Below are positions 33,489 through 42,633 of a DNA stretch of 45,626 nucleotides, piece after piece. The DNA comes from Bacillota bacterium. Its GTDB lineage: Bacteria > Bacillota > SHA-98 > UBA4971. The first letter of the stretch is position 1. Each line of letters starts with the position of its first letter. The position numbers were made by a program, and so were the translations under genes. The notes beneath the pieces were generated by a model. That model was given only the letters and a program-made list of their open reading frames with translations. It ran no database searches and had not been told where the DNA came from. The stretch covers positions 1 to 45,626 of the forward strand of contig JAAZLO010000070.1 of assembly GCA_012689375.1 (NCBI GenBank), given 5' to 3'.

Positions 33489-34340
33489 TTATCCGAAACT
33501 TCGCACAAGCGAGCCTATTACTAAGTTCCAACCATCAACCATGATAAAAAGTAAAATCTTGAACGGGAGGGATATCATAACCGGTGGCAACATCATCATT
33601 CCCATTGACATAAGTGTGCTTGCTACAACCATATCGATTATAAGAAACGGTACATATATTAAAAATCCTATTTGGAATGCAGTCTTTAATTCGCTTATGG
33701 CAAACGCAGGCATTAAGGTTACAGCCTGAACATCCTGGGGAGCACTGGGACGCTCACTTTTTGAAAGAGAAACAAAGAGAGCCAAGTCCTTCTCCCTTGT
33801 TTGCTTCAGCATGAAATCGCGTATAGGTTCCCATGCTAATTCACCGGCTTCCACTTGAGTTATTTCACCTGCAAGATATGGTTGTAATGCTTGTTCATTG
33901 ATATTGCCTATAGCAGGCGCCATTACAAAAAATGTTAAGAATAATGCCAAACCGATAATCGCCTGATTAGGCGGGACATTTTGTGAACCAAGGGCACTCC
34001 TTATAAAGGAAAGCACTATTACAATCCTGGTAAACGAGGTAAGCATAATAAGGATAGCCGGTGCTAAAGCCAAAATAGTAAGCAGAGTAATAATTTGAAA
34101 AGCCAAGGGAATATCCTGGCGGTTTTCTACATCACGGATTCCTATTTCCAACCTGGGGAGCGGAATTGATAATATACTTTCTAATCCGCTTCCAATCCCC
34201 GGCTCAGAAGGAGGCTGTGCATAAACAACGGCAGCATGTGAAAATACCAAAAATAAGACTGCCAGAAGTATGGGTAAATATCGGAAGATATAAACCCCTT
34301 TTATTAATTGATTACTGTTTTTTCGTTTTTTACTCCTCAT
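33489..34340 (-). CDS. fliP: FliP flagellar export gate protein
   Basis: A 283-residue FliP with a hydrophobic N-terminal signal-like segment ending near VYAQPP, then the family signatures LTILALAPAILIMLTSFTRI, RSALGSQNVPPNQAIIGLAL, and PAFAISELKTAFQIGFLIYVP. The C-terminal region VVASTLMSMGMMMLPPVMIS is also typical. It overlaps fliO by 11 bases. The signal-like N-terminus is common in FliP and is usually cleaved. Confidence 0.97.
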   Translation of the reverse strand: MRSKKRKNSNQLIKGVYIFRYLPILLAVLFLVFSHAAVVYAQPPSEPGIGSGLESILSIPLPRLEIGIRDVENRQDIPLAFQIITLLTILALAPAILIMLTSFTRIVIVLSFIRSALGSQNVPPNQAIIGLALFLTFFVMAPAIGNINEQALQPYLAGEITQVEAGELAWEPIRDFMLKQTREKDLALFVSLSKSERPSAPQDVQAVTLMPAFAISELKTAFQIGFLIYVPFLIIDMVVASTLMSMGMMMLPPVMISLPFKILLFIMVDGWNLVIGSLVRSFG

Positions 34341-34758
34341 TTCCGCCGTCCTTTGGATTTACAGACATTTGAATATCCCGCGTAAATTTCTTTGTATAAG
34401 CATCAAGGAGCCGATTAAACCTGTACCCTTTGGGCATTTCTACGTTGCGCAATTCATTTTGGGTATCTGCTTTTACCTGATTTCCGTCAACCTCTGCAAG
34501 TAACGAAATCTTTGCACCTGTTGCCCCTATAACAAGAAATTTATCTGCAGCCTTAATCATGTGTACAGATTTACCTGCCCCTAATCCAAGATTAACCGAA
34601 CTGATGAGTTCCAAAGCAGGTCCGTTATGTAGCCCTGTCCTGTTTGTCTGCATTTTTTTAAGGATGATGTAAACAAAATATACTAATCCTACTACCAAGA
34701 CTAATCCCAAACCAACTTTTGTACTTACCATAACAGGGTTAGATACTACAGGTTCCAT
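34330..34758 (-). CDS. fliO: FliO flagellar assembly factor
   Basis: A 142-residue FliO/FliZ-type protein: one transmembrane helix (GLGLVLVVGLVYFVYIILKK, residues about 15-35), followed by a small cytoplasmic beta-rich domain (LELISSVNLGLGAGKSVHMI, then KFLVIGATGAKISLLAEV). FliO helps FliP to assemble. The ATG at 34758 follows GAGGAG by 12 bases; a GTG at 34788 has no site. Sequence conservation in the family is low, so position between fliN and fliP weighs in the call. Confidence 0.9.
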   Translation of the reverse strand: MEPVVSNPVMVSTKVGLGLVLVVGLVYFVYIILKKMQTNRTGLHNGPALELISSVNLGLGAGKSVHMIKAADKFLVIGATGAKISLLAEVDGNQVKADTQNELRNVEMPKGYRFNRLLDAYTKKFTRDIQMSVNPKDGGNEE

Positions 34759-34804
34759 ACTGTTTAGAGTCTCCTCTCTTAGCCACACTTGTCAGCCCGG
34801 GGTA

Positions 34805-35188
34805 TTAATTCCCATCCATAAGTCTTTCTTCCGGGGAAACTATATCGAGTATCCTTACCCCGAAGTTTTCATCTATTACAACAACTTCTCCCCTTGCCAC
34901 AAGCTTGCCGTTAACAAGGATATCCACAGGCTCTCCTGCAATTCTGTCCACTTCAACCACAGAACCGGCACCAAGATCCAAAATGTCACGAATAGTCATG
35001 GTAGCCCTCCCCAGCTCTACAGATACGGGGAGGGGAACGTCAAGAAGAAGGTCTATGTTCCCGTGACCACCCGACTTTCTTTCCCCTTCCTCTCCAAACG
35101 GTTGGAATTCTGCCTTTGTAATGCTTTCCCCGTCAATTTTAGAATTTATATGATTATGCCCGCTGTCAATAGTTTCATTTTCAGTCAT
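34805..35188 (-). CDS. fliN: FliN flagellar motor switch protein
   Basis: A 127-residue protein: an acidic, disordered N-terminus of about 45 residues, then the SpoA (FliN C-ring) domain ([20 protein letters not shown], then [20 protein letters not shown] and [20 protein letters not shown]). Bacillus has the larger FliY with a CheC-like phosphatase domain at this place; here no such domain is present. The start overlaps the fliM stop by four bases. Confidence 0.96.
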   Translation of the reverse strand: MTENETIDSGHNHINSKIDGESITKAEFQPFGEEGERKSGGHGNIDLLLDVPLPVSVELGRATMTIRDILDLGAGSVVEVDRIAGEPVDILVNGKLVARGEVVVIDENFGVRILDIVSPEERLMDGN

Positions 35189-36186
35189 CCGAGTACCCCT
35201 CCCTTATCGTGCACTGTATGGTTTACCTGGAAGGCAAGGCGCCTCCCGACAATCCCGGGCCTCACTTGAAATTTCCTTGCCCCTCCCACACGCACGATGA
35301 GATCCTTGCCATATCTGCTGTCCAACTTAATAACATCGCCTACCCCTAAGTCCAAGAACTCACTGATTGATATAGTGGTTCGTCCTATTTCGAGCACTAC
35401 AGGGACTTCTACTGAAGCAATACGTTCCTTTAAGGCCTTACTGATCTCCGCCCCTTTATCAAGATCAACTTCCTTCCGAAACCATCTCTCAATTGCTAAC
35501 CTGGGGATCAACGGTTGGAGGAGAGGGTATGGGAAACATAATTGAAAGCTTCCGGAGGAATCCCCTAACGTTACTTTCATATCAATTTTACCGATAGTCT
35601 CAGTACTTGACGTTATTTGCGCGAATTGCGGACCTGATGCCAGATTACCTAGGGTAAAACTAATTTTTGTTATTTGCTCCCATGCCATACCCAATATATC
35701 AAGAATACGGACCATGATACCTCGTAACACACTTTCCTCAATATTAGTAAGCTCCCTGGCTTTTCCACTGGATCGTCCAGGGCCGCCAAGACATCTATCA
35801 AGTGCTGCTGAGGCCAAATCCGGGCTCATCCAGGCAATCCCCCTGTCACCTTGGGATTCCATATGAAATACCGCTGTAACGCTGGGTAATTCCAAGGATG
35901 AGAAAAACTCATCAAAGGAGAGCTGGGATACTGAATCAAGGGACACTTTCACAGGAATTCTAAAATAAGACGACATCCAAGGTGATAAGGATCGTGCAAA
36001 TGTTTCATGGATCATTTCAAGCACACGGAGTTGATCCTTAGAAAACTTATCAGGGTGTTTGAAATCATATAATCTGATTTGCCGCGTCTCGGGAGACCCC
36101 TTAATATGGGCAGGTTCCGCATCTTCCTCTTTAGAAAATGCAGACAGCAGAGCATCAATTTCTTCCTGGGATAAAATATTGTCCAT
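35185..36186 (-). CDS. fliM: FliM flagellar motor switch protein
   Basis: A 333-residue C-ring protein. The N-terminal EIDALLSAF (after DNILSQ) is the CheY-P-binding peptide. The middle domain includes the family GGxG-type loop, here LGGPGRSSG near 145, and the C-terminal SpoA domain carries [22 protein letters not shown]. The presence of the EIDALL peptide suggests that CheY is encoded elsewhere, since no che gene is in this window. GGGAGGT stands before the ATG at 36186. Confidence 0.97.
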   Translation of the reverse strand: MDNILSQEEIDALLSAFSKEEDAEPAHIKGSPETRQIRLYDFKHPDKFSKDQLRVLEMIHETFARSLSPWMSSYFRIPVKVSLDSVSQLSFDEFFSSLELPSVTAVFHMESQGDRGIAWMSPDLASAALDRCLGGPGRSSGKARELTNIEESVLRGIMVRILDILGMAWEQITKISFTLGNLASGPQFAQITSSTETIGKIDMKVTLGDSSGSFQLCFPYPLLQPLIPRLAIERWFRKEVDLDKGAEISKALKERIASVEVPVVLEIGRTTISISEFLDLGVGDVIKLDSRYGKDLIVRVGGARKFQVRPGIVGRRLAFQVNHTVHDKGGVLG

Positions 36187-36201
36187 ATTACCTCCCCCAA
36201 A

Positions 36202-36732
36202 TCACTGGATGGTAAATTCAGAAAAATATACGGATTTAACCCATCCGGGATCTTCATTTGTATTACCTACAGCCTCTCTGATTTTCTCAGCTATTCGGGC
36301 GCGAAGATGATCCCTTTTTGTTGTGTCTAGCAAATCTTCAAGGGATTGAGCACATAAGAGATCTATAACCCTATCCCGAATTCTGAGTTCGTTTTCAACA
36401 ATTCTTAATTGAGATTTAGCAGAATTGCATTCCACATTAATGCACACCCTCAGGTATCTGGTAGCATAACTGTTTGCTATGTTGACGGTAAACGGTTCAA
36501 ATGAATGAATAGGCCCTGGGTTATATAGTTTGGTGTTTTTATTTTCTTCAGCAGCCTGATTGAAAAACCCCTTATTATAAAGGAGCATCCCACAAACGAC
36601 TGAAACAAAAAACAATATTACTACGATTATTAGCCATACAGGTCTTTTTTTCGGGCGGGATCCTAATGCCATTTGACTTTGCTTGGCATCACTCATAATT
36701 TCAGCTGCTCTCTCCATTTCTGATTGTTTCAT
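36202..36732 (-). CDS. fliL: FliL flagellar basal body-associated protein
   Basis: A 176-residue stator-associated protein from the ATG at 36732 with GGAGG about 12 bases upstream; a start 12 codons earlier is possible. It has a cytoplasmic N-terminus, one transmembrane helix (VWLIIVVILFFVSVVCGMLL, residues about 33-53) and a periplasm-side domain (PFTVNIANSYATRYLRVCIN, then RDRVIDLLCAQSLEDLLDT) like FliL. It overlaps the motB end by 32 bases, linking stator and switch genes. Confidence 0.93.
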   Translation of the reverse strand: MKQSEMERAAEIMSDAKQSQMALGSRPKKRPVWLIIVVILFFVSVVCGMLLYNKGFFNQAAEENKNTKLYNPGPIHSFEPFTVNIANSYATRYLRVCINVECNSAKSQLRIVENELRIRDRVIDLLCAQSLEDLLDTTKRDHLRARIAEKIREAVGNTNEDPGWVKSVYFSEFTIQ

Positions 36733-37501
36733 CGTCCGGGCTTTCCTCCATTCGTTGACCGGTATCATCCGGTACCACCAGTTTCTCTATATCTTTCAAA
36801 ATCACCACATCGACTCTGCGATTAAGGCTCCTGGATGCTTCATCAATATTTTGTACTTTGGGTCTGTATTCACCGTAACCCATGGCACTGAACCTTTCAG
36901 GCTCAAGGAAGGCCTCCTCAATAAAATACCTCAGCACTGCACACGCCCTGCCTGTGGATAATTCCCAGTTCGATGGGTACCTAGATGTTTGTATCGGCAA
37001 ATCGCATGTATGGCCTTCAATTCTTATGTTGTTAGGTATATTATCTAAAATAACTGCAACTTCTTTCAAAACATTGCGTGCCTCAGGCCGAAGTTCAGTA
37101 TCACCTACATCAAAGAGCACCTTATCCATAAAGCTTACAACAAGCCCCCGTTCAGTAAGTTCCAATTGGACACTGCCAACCAGAGCTTGACCACGCAAGT
37201 ATTCCTGAAATGCACCTTTGATTATTTCCATGGCAGCCTCCCCGCTTACATGATTATCAGGTGCGGAAGGACGTGGCAAGGCAGGCACATCCTCAGCTTC
37301 AAGCACTCCTACTCCTGCAGGGAGCACACCAAGAGCGCCTTGCAAGGAAATTGCAGCCTGGCGAAACTTCTGGGCATCCACAGATGAAAGAGCGAATAGG
37401 AGCACGAAAAAAGTGAGAAGGAGCTGGGTTAAATCTGCATACGAAGTCATCCAACTCGGTGCCCCGCCTTTATCTTCCTCTTCCCGAAATTTACGCCTCA
37501 T
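36701..37501 (-). CDS. motB: MotB flagellar stator protein
   Basis: A 266-residue stator subunit. The single transmembrane helix contains the proton- or sodium-binding Asp23 in SYADLTQLLLTFFVLLFALS. The C-terminal OmpA-like peptidoglycan-binding domain shows ILDNIPNNIRIEGHTCDLPI, NWELSTGRACAVLRYFIEE and MGYGEYRPKV. It anchors the stator to the wall. Its start overlaps the motA stop by four bases. Whether the coupling ion is proton or sodium cannot be decided by eye. Confidence 0.96.
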   Translation of the reverse strand: MRRKFREEEDKGGAPSWMTSYADLTQLLLTFFVLLFALSSVDAQKFRQAAISLQGALGVLPAGVGVLEAEDVPALPRPSAPDNHVSGEAAMEIIKGAFQEYLRGQALVGSVQLELTERGLVVSFMDKVLFDVGDTELRPEARNVLKEVAVILDNIPNNIRIEGHTCDLPIQTSRYPSNWELSTGRACAVLRYFIEEAFLEPERFSAMGYGEYRPKVQNIDEASRSLNRRVDVVILKDIEKLVVPDDTGQRMEESPDDETIRNGESS

Positions 37502-38307
37502 AGAATTGATTCAACCTCCTCCCTTGTCGGAGCAGGCATCCTAACATACTCCACACTGTCTTTTTCAGACGACGGGAGGTACGATTTAAGTTTTTCCGAA
37601 ACAATCCGGGGATTATCCCCTGACTGAATGGCAAGTATACCTTCAAGTATGATTGCTTTATGAAGGACTTCCTCCTGGGATCTCACAGCCAACTTCGAAG
37701 ATAACGGAATAAAAACTAAATATGCCAGCACTGCACCATAAAAGGTAGTGACCAAGGCCACTGCCATACCGGGCCCGATTTTGCTGGGATCATCCAATGT
37801 CCTAAGCATCTGGATTAGCCCGATGAGGGTTCCAATCATACCAAAAGCCGGTGCAAATAAAGCCATTTGATCGAAGAGCTTCCTGCCCATCTTGTGTCTT
37901 TCTCCTATTTCCCCAATACCGGTTTCCAAAATATCCTTTATGATTTCCGGATCAATACCATCAACGACTAGCTGTAAGCCTCTTTTTAGGAAATCATCTT
38001 CAATTTCCCCAAGGGCATTATCAAGTGCAAGCAGTCCTTCCCTTCTGGCAAGATCAGCTAAGGTAATTAACTGTTCAATAATACCGATATAATCCATGGA
38101 TCTTTCCCTAAATGCAATAGATGCTATCTTTATAACTTTCCTTATATCTTCTTTTCGAAAGCTAATTATAGTTGCAGAAAGGGATCCCCCGATTGTTATT
38201 AAAACCGATGAGAAATCAATGAAGCTCTTTGCTGCTCCACCCCTTTGTATCCCAAAGATGACAAGAATAAACCCTGCCACAACCCCTAAAATAGTAGTTA
38301 AATCCAT
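37498..38307 (-). CDS. motA: MotA flagellar stator protein
   Basis: A 269-residue membrane protein with four transmembrane helices (first: LTTILGVVAGFILVIFGIQ). The cytoplasmic loop has the charged residues that contact FliG, and the ion channel helices read LFAPAFGMIGTLIGLIQML and GPGMAVALVTTFYGAVLAYL. The ATG at 38307 after GGGGGCG is the natural start; the open frame extends 27 codons upstream without a site. Downstream motB overlaps. Confidence 0.96.
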   Translation of the reverse strand: MDLTTILGVVAGFILVIFGIQRGGAAKSFIDFSSVLITIGGSLSATIISFRKEDIRKVIKIASIAFRERSMDYIGIIEQLITLADLARREGLLALDNALGEIEDDFLKRGLQLVVDGIDPEIIKDILETGIGEIGERHKMGRKLFDQMALFAPAFGMIGTLIGLIQMLRTLDDPSKIGPGMAVALVTTFYGAVLAYLVFIPLSSKLAVRSQEEVLHKAIILEGILAIQSGDNPRIVSEKLKSYLPSSEKDSVEYVRMPAPTREEVESIL

Positions 38308-38384
38308 GTCACGCCCCCGCTTTTGCTTATGTTCAAGCGGGAGGCGAAAATACTTTAAATCCGCCCCCCACAAATGAGCAGCTT

Positions 38385-38582
38385 TCACACATGGAATATT
38401 GCTCTTTTGTAATCCATTACTCTTTCTACAATCGCTTCTACATTGTCGGCAACGACAATTTTCTTGCCTGTGGTAAGAGTGATAACTGTATCCGGTGTTG
38501 CCTCTATGGTTTCTATAAGATCTGCATTTATCACGAGCTCTGACCCATCAAATCTACAAATCTTAATTATATCGGACTCCAC
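38385..38582 (-). CDS. flbD: FlbD-family small flagellar protein
   Basis: A 65-residue protein: ICRFDGSELVINADLIETIE and TPDTVITLTTGKKIVVADNV are the FlbD signature. Its function is unclear; it is a usual companion of flgE and motA in clostridial and Bacillus fla operons. The only standard start is the GTG at 38582, which gives five residues more than usual. Most homologs begin MIK directly before the conserved part. Here that position is encoded ATA ATT AAG and has AAGGTGGAG six bases before it, so a non-canonical ATA start (at 38570) is conceivable. Confidence 0.88.
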   Translation of the reverse strand: MESDIIKICRFDGSELVINADLIETIEATPDTVITLTTGKKIVVADNVEAIVERVMDYKRAIFHV

Positions 38583-38593
38583 CTTTCCTACTC

Positions 38594-39817
38594 TTAACGC
38601 TTAAGGGTTAAGAGATCTTGGAGCATTTCGTCTGCAGTGGTAATTACCCGGGAATTAGCCTGGAAGCCTCGCTGGGATATAATCATATCCGTAAACTGCT
38701 TTGCCAAATCCACATTAGACATTTCCAAGGCACCGCTTATAATTTTCCCCTTACCGTGTACACCGGGTTCACCTGAATTCATAACCCCCGAGTTAGGAGA
38801 TACTTGATATAGCCCGCCTCCAAGTCGTAAAAGACCAGGGGGATTACTAAATGTTGCAAGCTCAATTTGACCGAGAACCTTTTGTTGTCCGTTGGAATAG
38901 ATCCCCGTAATAATTCCACTTGCATCAATATTGAAAATCTCTAATGTCCCTGCCTGAAACCCATCTTGAGAACTCAAGGAAACCATAGATGACTCAGAGA
39001 ATTGAGTAATCCATGAGAAATCAATACTAAAGGTTTGTTCTTCAGCGCCCCCAGTAGGAGTAAAGCTAATTGCGGTTTCCGGGGTATTACACTTCCCGCT
39101 CTGAGTAAAAGTAATTTCACCTGTCCCAATAGGATCGTCAATGCCTTCCTCAGTAAGTTCCCAGTTCCATTCGTTATCAGTACCGGTTTTTGTAAAACTT
39201 ATGGTCATTAAGTGAATCTGCCCCAATGAGTCATATATGTGGAATGGTGCTGATACAGTTTCATTTTCAATAGTCAATGAATCCAAGTTACCTCTGAGGC
39301 TTACATTCTTTGTAGGTGAGACTTCCATTACCTGTCCAAGGAGAATTTTAATGTCCCCTATAGGCCGAGTTCTATCGATTACACCTGTATCCGGGTTAGC
39401 CTGTCTGCCCTGGACTCTGTATCCCTCAGTTGATACCAAGGACCCGTCCGGAGAAATCCTGAAACTGCCGTTTCGTGTAAAACATGTGGTCTCCCCGTCA
39501 GAAAGAATAAAGAACCCTGCACCGTCAATAGCGAGATCACTTGGCACTTCAGTAGGTTGAGTATTGCCTTGGGTATGATCAATATCTATACTATTTACAG
39601 AAATCCCAAGACCGACTTGCATTGGGTTTATACCGCCCCTTCCACCTTGGACAGGAGCACTGCCACCTCTCAATGTCTGTACAAGAACTTCCTCAAACGT
39701 AACCCTTCCATTTTTGAAAGCCGTGGTATTAACGTTTGCTATATTATTACCGATAACATCCATCCACGCTTGGTGCGCCCTGGATGCAGATACTCCGGCA
39801 AACATTGAACGCATCAT
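38594..39817 (-). CDS. flgE: Flagellar hook protein FlgE
   Basis: A 407-residue hook protein from the ATG at 39817 (a TTG three codons upstream overlaps the ribosome site AAGGGGG). The N-terminal rod/hook motif is MMRSMFAGVSASRAHQAWMD then VIGNNIANVNTTAFKNGRVTF. The middle (FAISDG-like) is AIDGAGFFILSDGETTCFTRN. The C-terminal helix reads NVDLAKQFTDMIISQRGFQA then NSRVITTADEMLQDLL. Order after flgD and the TIGR02530 gene, and length, fit FlgE rather than FlgG. Confidence 0.93.
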   Translation of the reverse strand: MMRSMFAGVSASRAHQAWMDVIGNNIANVNTTAFKNGRVTFEEVLVQTLRGGSAPVQGGRGGINPMQVGLGISVNSIDIDHTQGNTQPTEVPSDLAIDGAGFFILSDGETTCFTRNGSFRISPDGSLVSTEGYRVQGRQANPDTGVIDRTRPIGDIKILLGQVMEVSPTKNVSLRGNLDSLTIENETVSAPFHIYDSLGQIHLMTISFTKTGTDNEWNWELTEEGIDDPIGTGEITFTQSGKCNTPETAISFTPTGGAEEQTFSIDFSWITQFSESSMVSLSSQDGFQAGTLEIFNIDASGIITGIYSNGQQKVLGQIELATFSNPPGLLRLGGGLYQVSPNSGVMNSGEPGVHGKGKIISGALEMSNVDLAKQFTDMIISQRGFQANSRVITTADEMLQDLLTLKR

Positions 39818-39904
39818 TTCTTTCAAGCCCCCTTTTCTTACGTACCGTCAGTGTCTCTCACGATACAGGGCTTCCTCATTATGAGGTCCGGCCCATTTGG
39901 TTTT

Positions 39905-40309
39905 TTAGATAATTACTGCACTGTCAATATTAGTAAACACATTTTCTTTCATTCTCTCTTCATTGACAGCAGTTATAACCGTTCTGTTTTTAATACTGAC
40001 TACAAGAGCAAGTTTATCCATGAGTATCAGGGATTCCCTGGCACCCTTCGCTTCAGCGCGATTCACGGCATCACCCAGTCTCATTATTTCATTATCCGAC
40101 AGATATACATTTTGTGTCCTCATACGCATCGTGGCATGCCCGGAAAACTTAATTTTTCCTTTATCAATCTCCCGATGCAGAGTTTCCCTGAAATCTTTGC
40201 CTTTAATTGCGTCCGGTAAGGAACTGGGTTTTCCTCGAATCGGGCTGTCCGGTTTTACCGGATCCACAGGCAATCTTGGGAAAGTTATCCCATCAGTCAC
40301 AATTTCCAA
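39905..40309 (-). CDS. TIGR02530-type flagellar operon protein
   Basis: A 134-residue protein of the family often annotated as flagellar operon protein TIGR02530. The conserved part spans about residue 40 to 128: FRETLHREIDKGKIKFSGHA, then RMRTQNVYLSDNEI, ALVVSIKNRTVITAVNEERM. The family sits between flgD and flgE in Gram-positive motility operons, as here; its molecular role is not established. No signal peptide or membrane segment is seen. Confidence 0.9.
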   Translation of the reverse strand: MEIVTDGITFPRLPVDPVKPDSPIRGKPSSLPDAIKGKDFRETLHREIDKGKIKFSGHATMRMRTQNVYLSDNEIMRLGDAVNRAEAKGARESLILMDKLALVVSIKNRTVITAVNEERMKENVFTNIDSAVII

Positions 40310-40320
40310 CCCCTTTACAC

Positions 40321-40734
40321 CTACGATACCTTCACCACATTTTCAAACAATACTCTCTCATCACCGATTGATAGATACACATACTCACCATAAAATTCCA
40401 CACCGGAGACTTTCCCCTGCACCTCTTTTCCGTCACTGTTTACAGCGGTTACAGTCATCCCTATTAATGAGGTCGCTTGGGTCGCTCTTTGTACCATTGC
40501 CAGCTCTTCAAGCTTACTTCCGAAATTCTGCATCTGTTCGAGAGTGGAAAACTGGGCTAACTGAGCTATCATTTCCCTGTCATCCACCGGGTTTGAGGCA
40601 TCCTGGTACCGTAATTCCGTGATTAATAACTTTAAAAAATCATCTTTCCCCAGTGTCATTCTGTCTTGGTCAGGGCTTGTCCCCTGGCTGTATACTCCTG
40701 TTGAAGAAGTAGTTGCAGATATATTCAAATTCAT
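40321..40734 (-). CDS. flgD: FlgD hook cap (hook assembly) protein
   Basis: A 137-residue, short FlgD. The conserved N-terminal part is DRMTLGKDDFLKLLITELRYQDASNPVDD in two steps (LGKDDFLKLLITELRYQD, then PVDDREMIAQLAQFSTLEQM). The C-terminal part (LIGMTVTAVNSDGKEVQGKVSGVEFY) lacks the extra FlgD_ig/tudor module of longer homologs, as in Bacillus. It caps the growing hook. It follows fliK by about 40 bases. Confidence 0.95.
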   Translation of the reverse strand: MNLNISATTSSTGVYSQGTSPDQDRMTLGKDDFLKLLITELRYQDASNPVDDREMIAQLAQFSTLEQMQNFGSKLEELAMVQRATQATSLIGMTVTAVNSDGKEVQGKVSGVEFYGEYVYLSIGDERVLFENVVKVS

Positions 40735-40776
40735 ACCCCCTTACTTACCCTTATTTCCTTATTTTGTTGTCCCCGC

Positions 40777-42633
40777 TCACACAAAATAATCAAGATACAT
40801 TTTTACACCTGAAACCTTGGCAAGGGGTAACGTATCTTCCGGAACTGTTGCCTTTACAGCTATTGCAGCCTGATTAAATCCTTCGCCTTTAAACCGTTGA
40901 CCTGATTCTGAAAACCACAAGGGATTACCGTCCCCTGATCCGGCCCCGCCTAGACCTTGATGGGAATCCCATGAAACAGTAACAGTATCAAAGGAAAACC
41001 CTTTTTCGGAAAGGGCTGTTTCCAAATCCGGCAAGCCTGACTCAATAAGCGCTTTTGTAGTTACATTTTCCGCCCGGATTTCCGCCATAACTCTACCTGC
41101 TTCCTGAGATATTTTTAGATGTATTCTGCCGAGAATATCAGGTTTCAGATCAATAATCATTTGTGCCTGATCCTTAATAAGCCGGAATTCCGCTCTTTCG
41201 ATTATTTGATTAATTACATTGCTTTTTAGCGTTTCCCGGACGGGCTGTGAATAAGTATGAACTGTATCAGGGATCCCATCTTGTATAACGGCGTTTTCAT
41301 TAATCCCATAGGATATTCCGTTTGTCAGAATGAAACGAGGCTTGTTAATGCTTCTTGAGGGACGCATTCCTTTACCTGTTTCCATATCTGATTTATTATC
41401 CGAATTTACCGCAGTATCCCCTGATTTCTCCATAACCTTTTTTCCGTTTTCAGATCCTTGGGAATCCTCCCCGAAATCAGCATGTTCCCTTATGGTATGC
41501 TCATGGGATTTTGCCGCTTCCGGCACATCTTTCCGGAAAACGGGGGTCTTTTTATTGTTCTTATCTTCGGCAGATGCAAAGTTTTTCTCCGATTTGATAA
41601 GATGTTGTCCGTCAAACCTGTCTTCTTTATCAAGGATGTTTAAGTTTTTATGTATTGGTCGAGATTGAATTTGATCCGCCTCGGAAGGCACGGGATATGT
41701 TATTTTTTCCAATGTATTATAGACTTCCTCCCGGTACAAATCTTCGTAATCTAAATGGCTTTCCCTATATAGTTCGTGCTGTTTGTTGATTCTGTCTTCA
41801 TGCCTTTTAAGACGACCTTCATAAAAACCCGGGCGTTCAATCCTTTGATTTCCGGTAGTAGCTTTAAATATCTTCATTGGGAGTTCTACAACATCTTTTT
41901 CAGATAAGACATTATCTATCATATGGTGTGATTTATAAGATTCTCCCTGAGCTTTTTCAAAGTTTGATTCAGGCGCCGATTTAAGACCCAACTCCTTGCA
42001 AAACTCCTCATATATAACAGGTAGATCCTCCGGGGAACAGATATTCTTTTCAGCTACTGCCGAATGTTTAGGTTCCGTATCTGTTTTTGGCTGCTTAATA
42101 ACCTCATGCTTTTCATTTAGGGCCCCTTCCTGTAAAACCGCGTCTTTTTGATCAACAGGAATCTCAGCTTCGCTTATATCACTTATAGCTTCATCGGGGA
42201 AACCGTATGCTACTGTCGTTTCCTTGGTTTCAGCCTTCATAGGTACTTCCCGCAGATTCTTGATACCCGGGTTATTGAATATCTGTTCCGGACTGTGAAA
42301 AGGCAAAGCAAAACTAATCCCTGAGCAAAATAGCCTCGGCCCTGTGTCACAATTATCTTCCTCACATTCCGAATCGCCTATCTCACATTCCGGAGGTTCC
42401 TCACAACGTACTTCTTGATGCTTTCCGCACAAACTAAGGCTGTTATCGAGAATGTTGCCTTCTCTTTCTATTGAAGTCAGCTGCGGGAAGCCTGAAATAA
42501 TGGCGGAAATAAACCCAAGGTTAAATTCGCTTGCGCATTCAGTTGCATTTCTTTGAATGCCCGGCATTTTGGATTTTAATCGGATCGCACCAATGTTAAT
42601 TACATTTGGTTCAATCCAGGATGCCTTTTCCAT
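40777..42633 (-). CDS. fliK: FliK hook-length control protein with cysteine-rich N-terminal segment
   Basis: A 618-residue ruler protein. The C-terminal Flg_hook domain appears as LRLIKDQAQMIIDLKPDIL-type sequence near residue 490, with LGRIHLKISQEAGRVMAEI and ALIESGLPDLETALSEKGF, the FlhB-contacting part. The long middle is polar and probably disordered. Near the N-terminus seven cysteines stand at 33, 69, 77, 83, 90, 95 and 103, which is unusual for an exported flagellar protein. The ATG directly follows the fliJ stop. Confidence 0.9.
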   Translation of the reverse strand: MEKASWIEPNVINIGAIRLKSKMPGIQRNATECASEFNLGFISAIISGFPQLTSIEREGNILDNSLSLCGKHQEVRCEEPPECEIGDSECEEDNCDTGPRLFCSGISFALPFHSPEQIFNNPGIKNLREVPMKAETKETTVAYGFPDEAISDISEAEIPVDQKDAVLQEGALNEKHEVIKQPKTDTEPKHSAVAEKNICSPEDLPVIYEEFCKELGLKSAPESNFEKAQGESYKSHHMIDNVLSEKDVVELPMKIFKATTGNQRIERPGFYEGRLKRHEDRINKQHELYRESHLDYEDLYREEVYNTLEKITYPVPSEADQIQSRPIHKNLNILDKEDRFDGQHLIKSEKNFASAEDKNNKKTPVFRKDVPEAAKSHEHTIREHADFGEDSQGSENGKKVMEKSGDTAVNSDNKSDMETGKGMRPSRSINKPRFILTNGISYGINENAVIQDGIPDTVHTYSQPVRETLKSNVINQIIERAEFRLIKDQAQMIIDLKPDILGRIHLKISQEAGRVMAEIRAENVTTKALIESGLPDLETALSEKGFSFDTVTVSWDSHQGLGGAGSGDGNPLWFSESGQRFKGEGFNQAAIAVKATVPEDTLPLAKVSGVKMYLDYFV

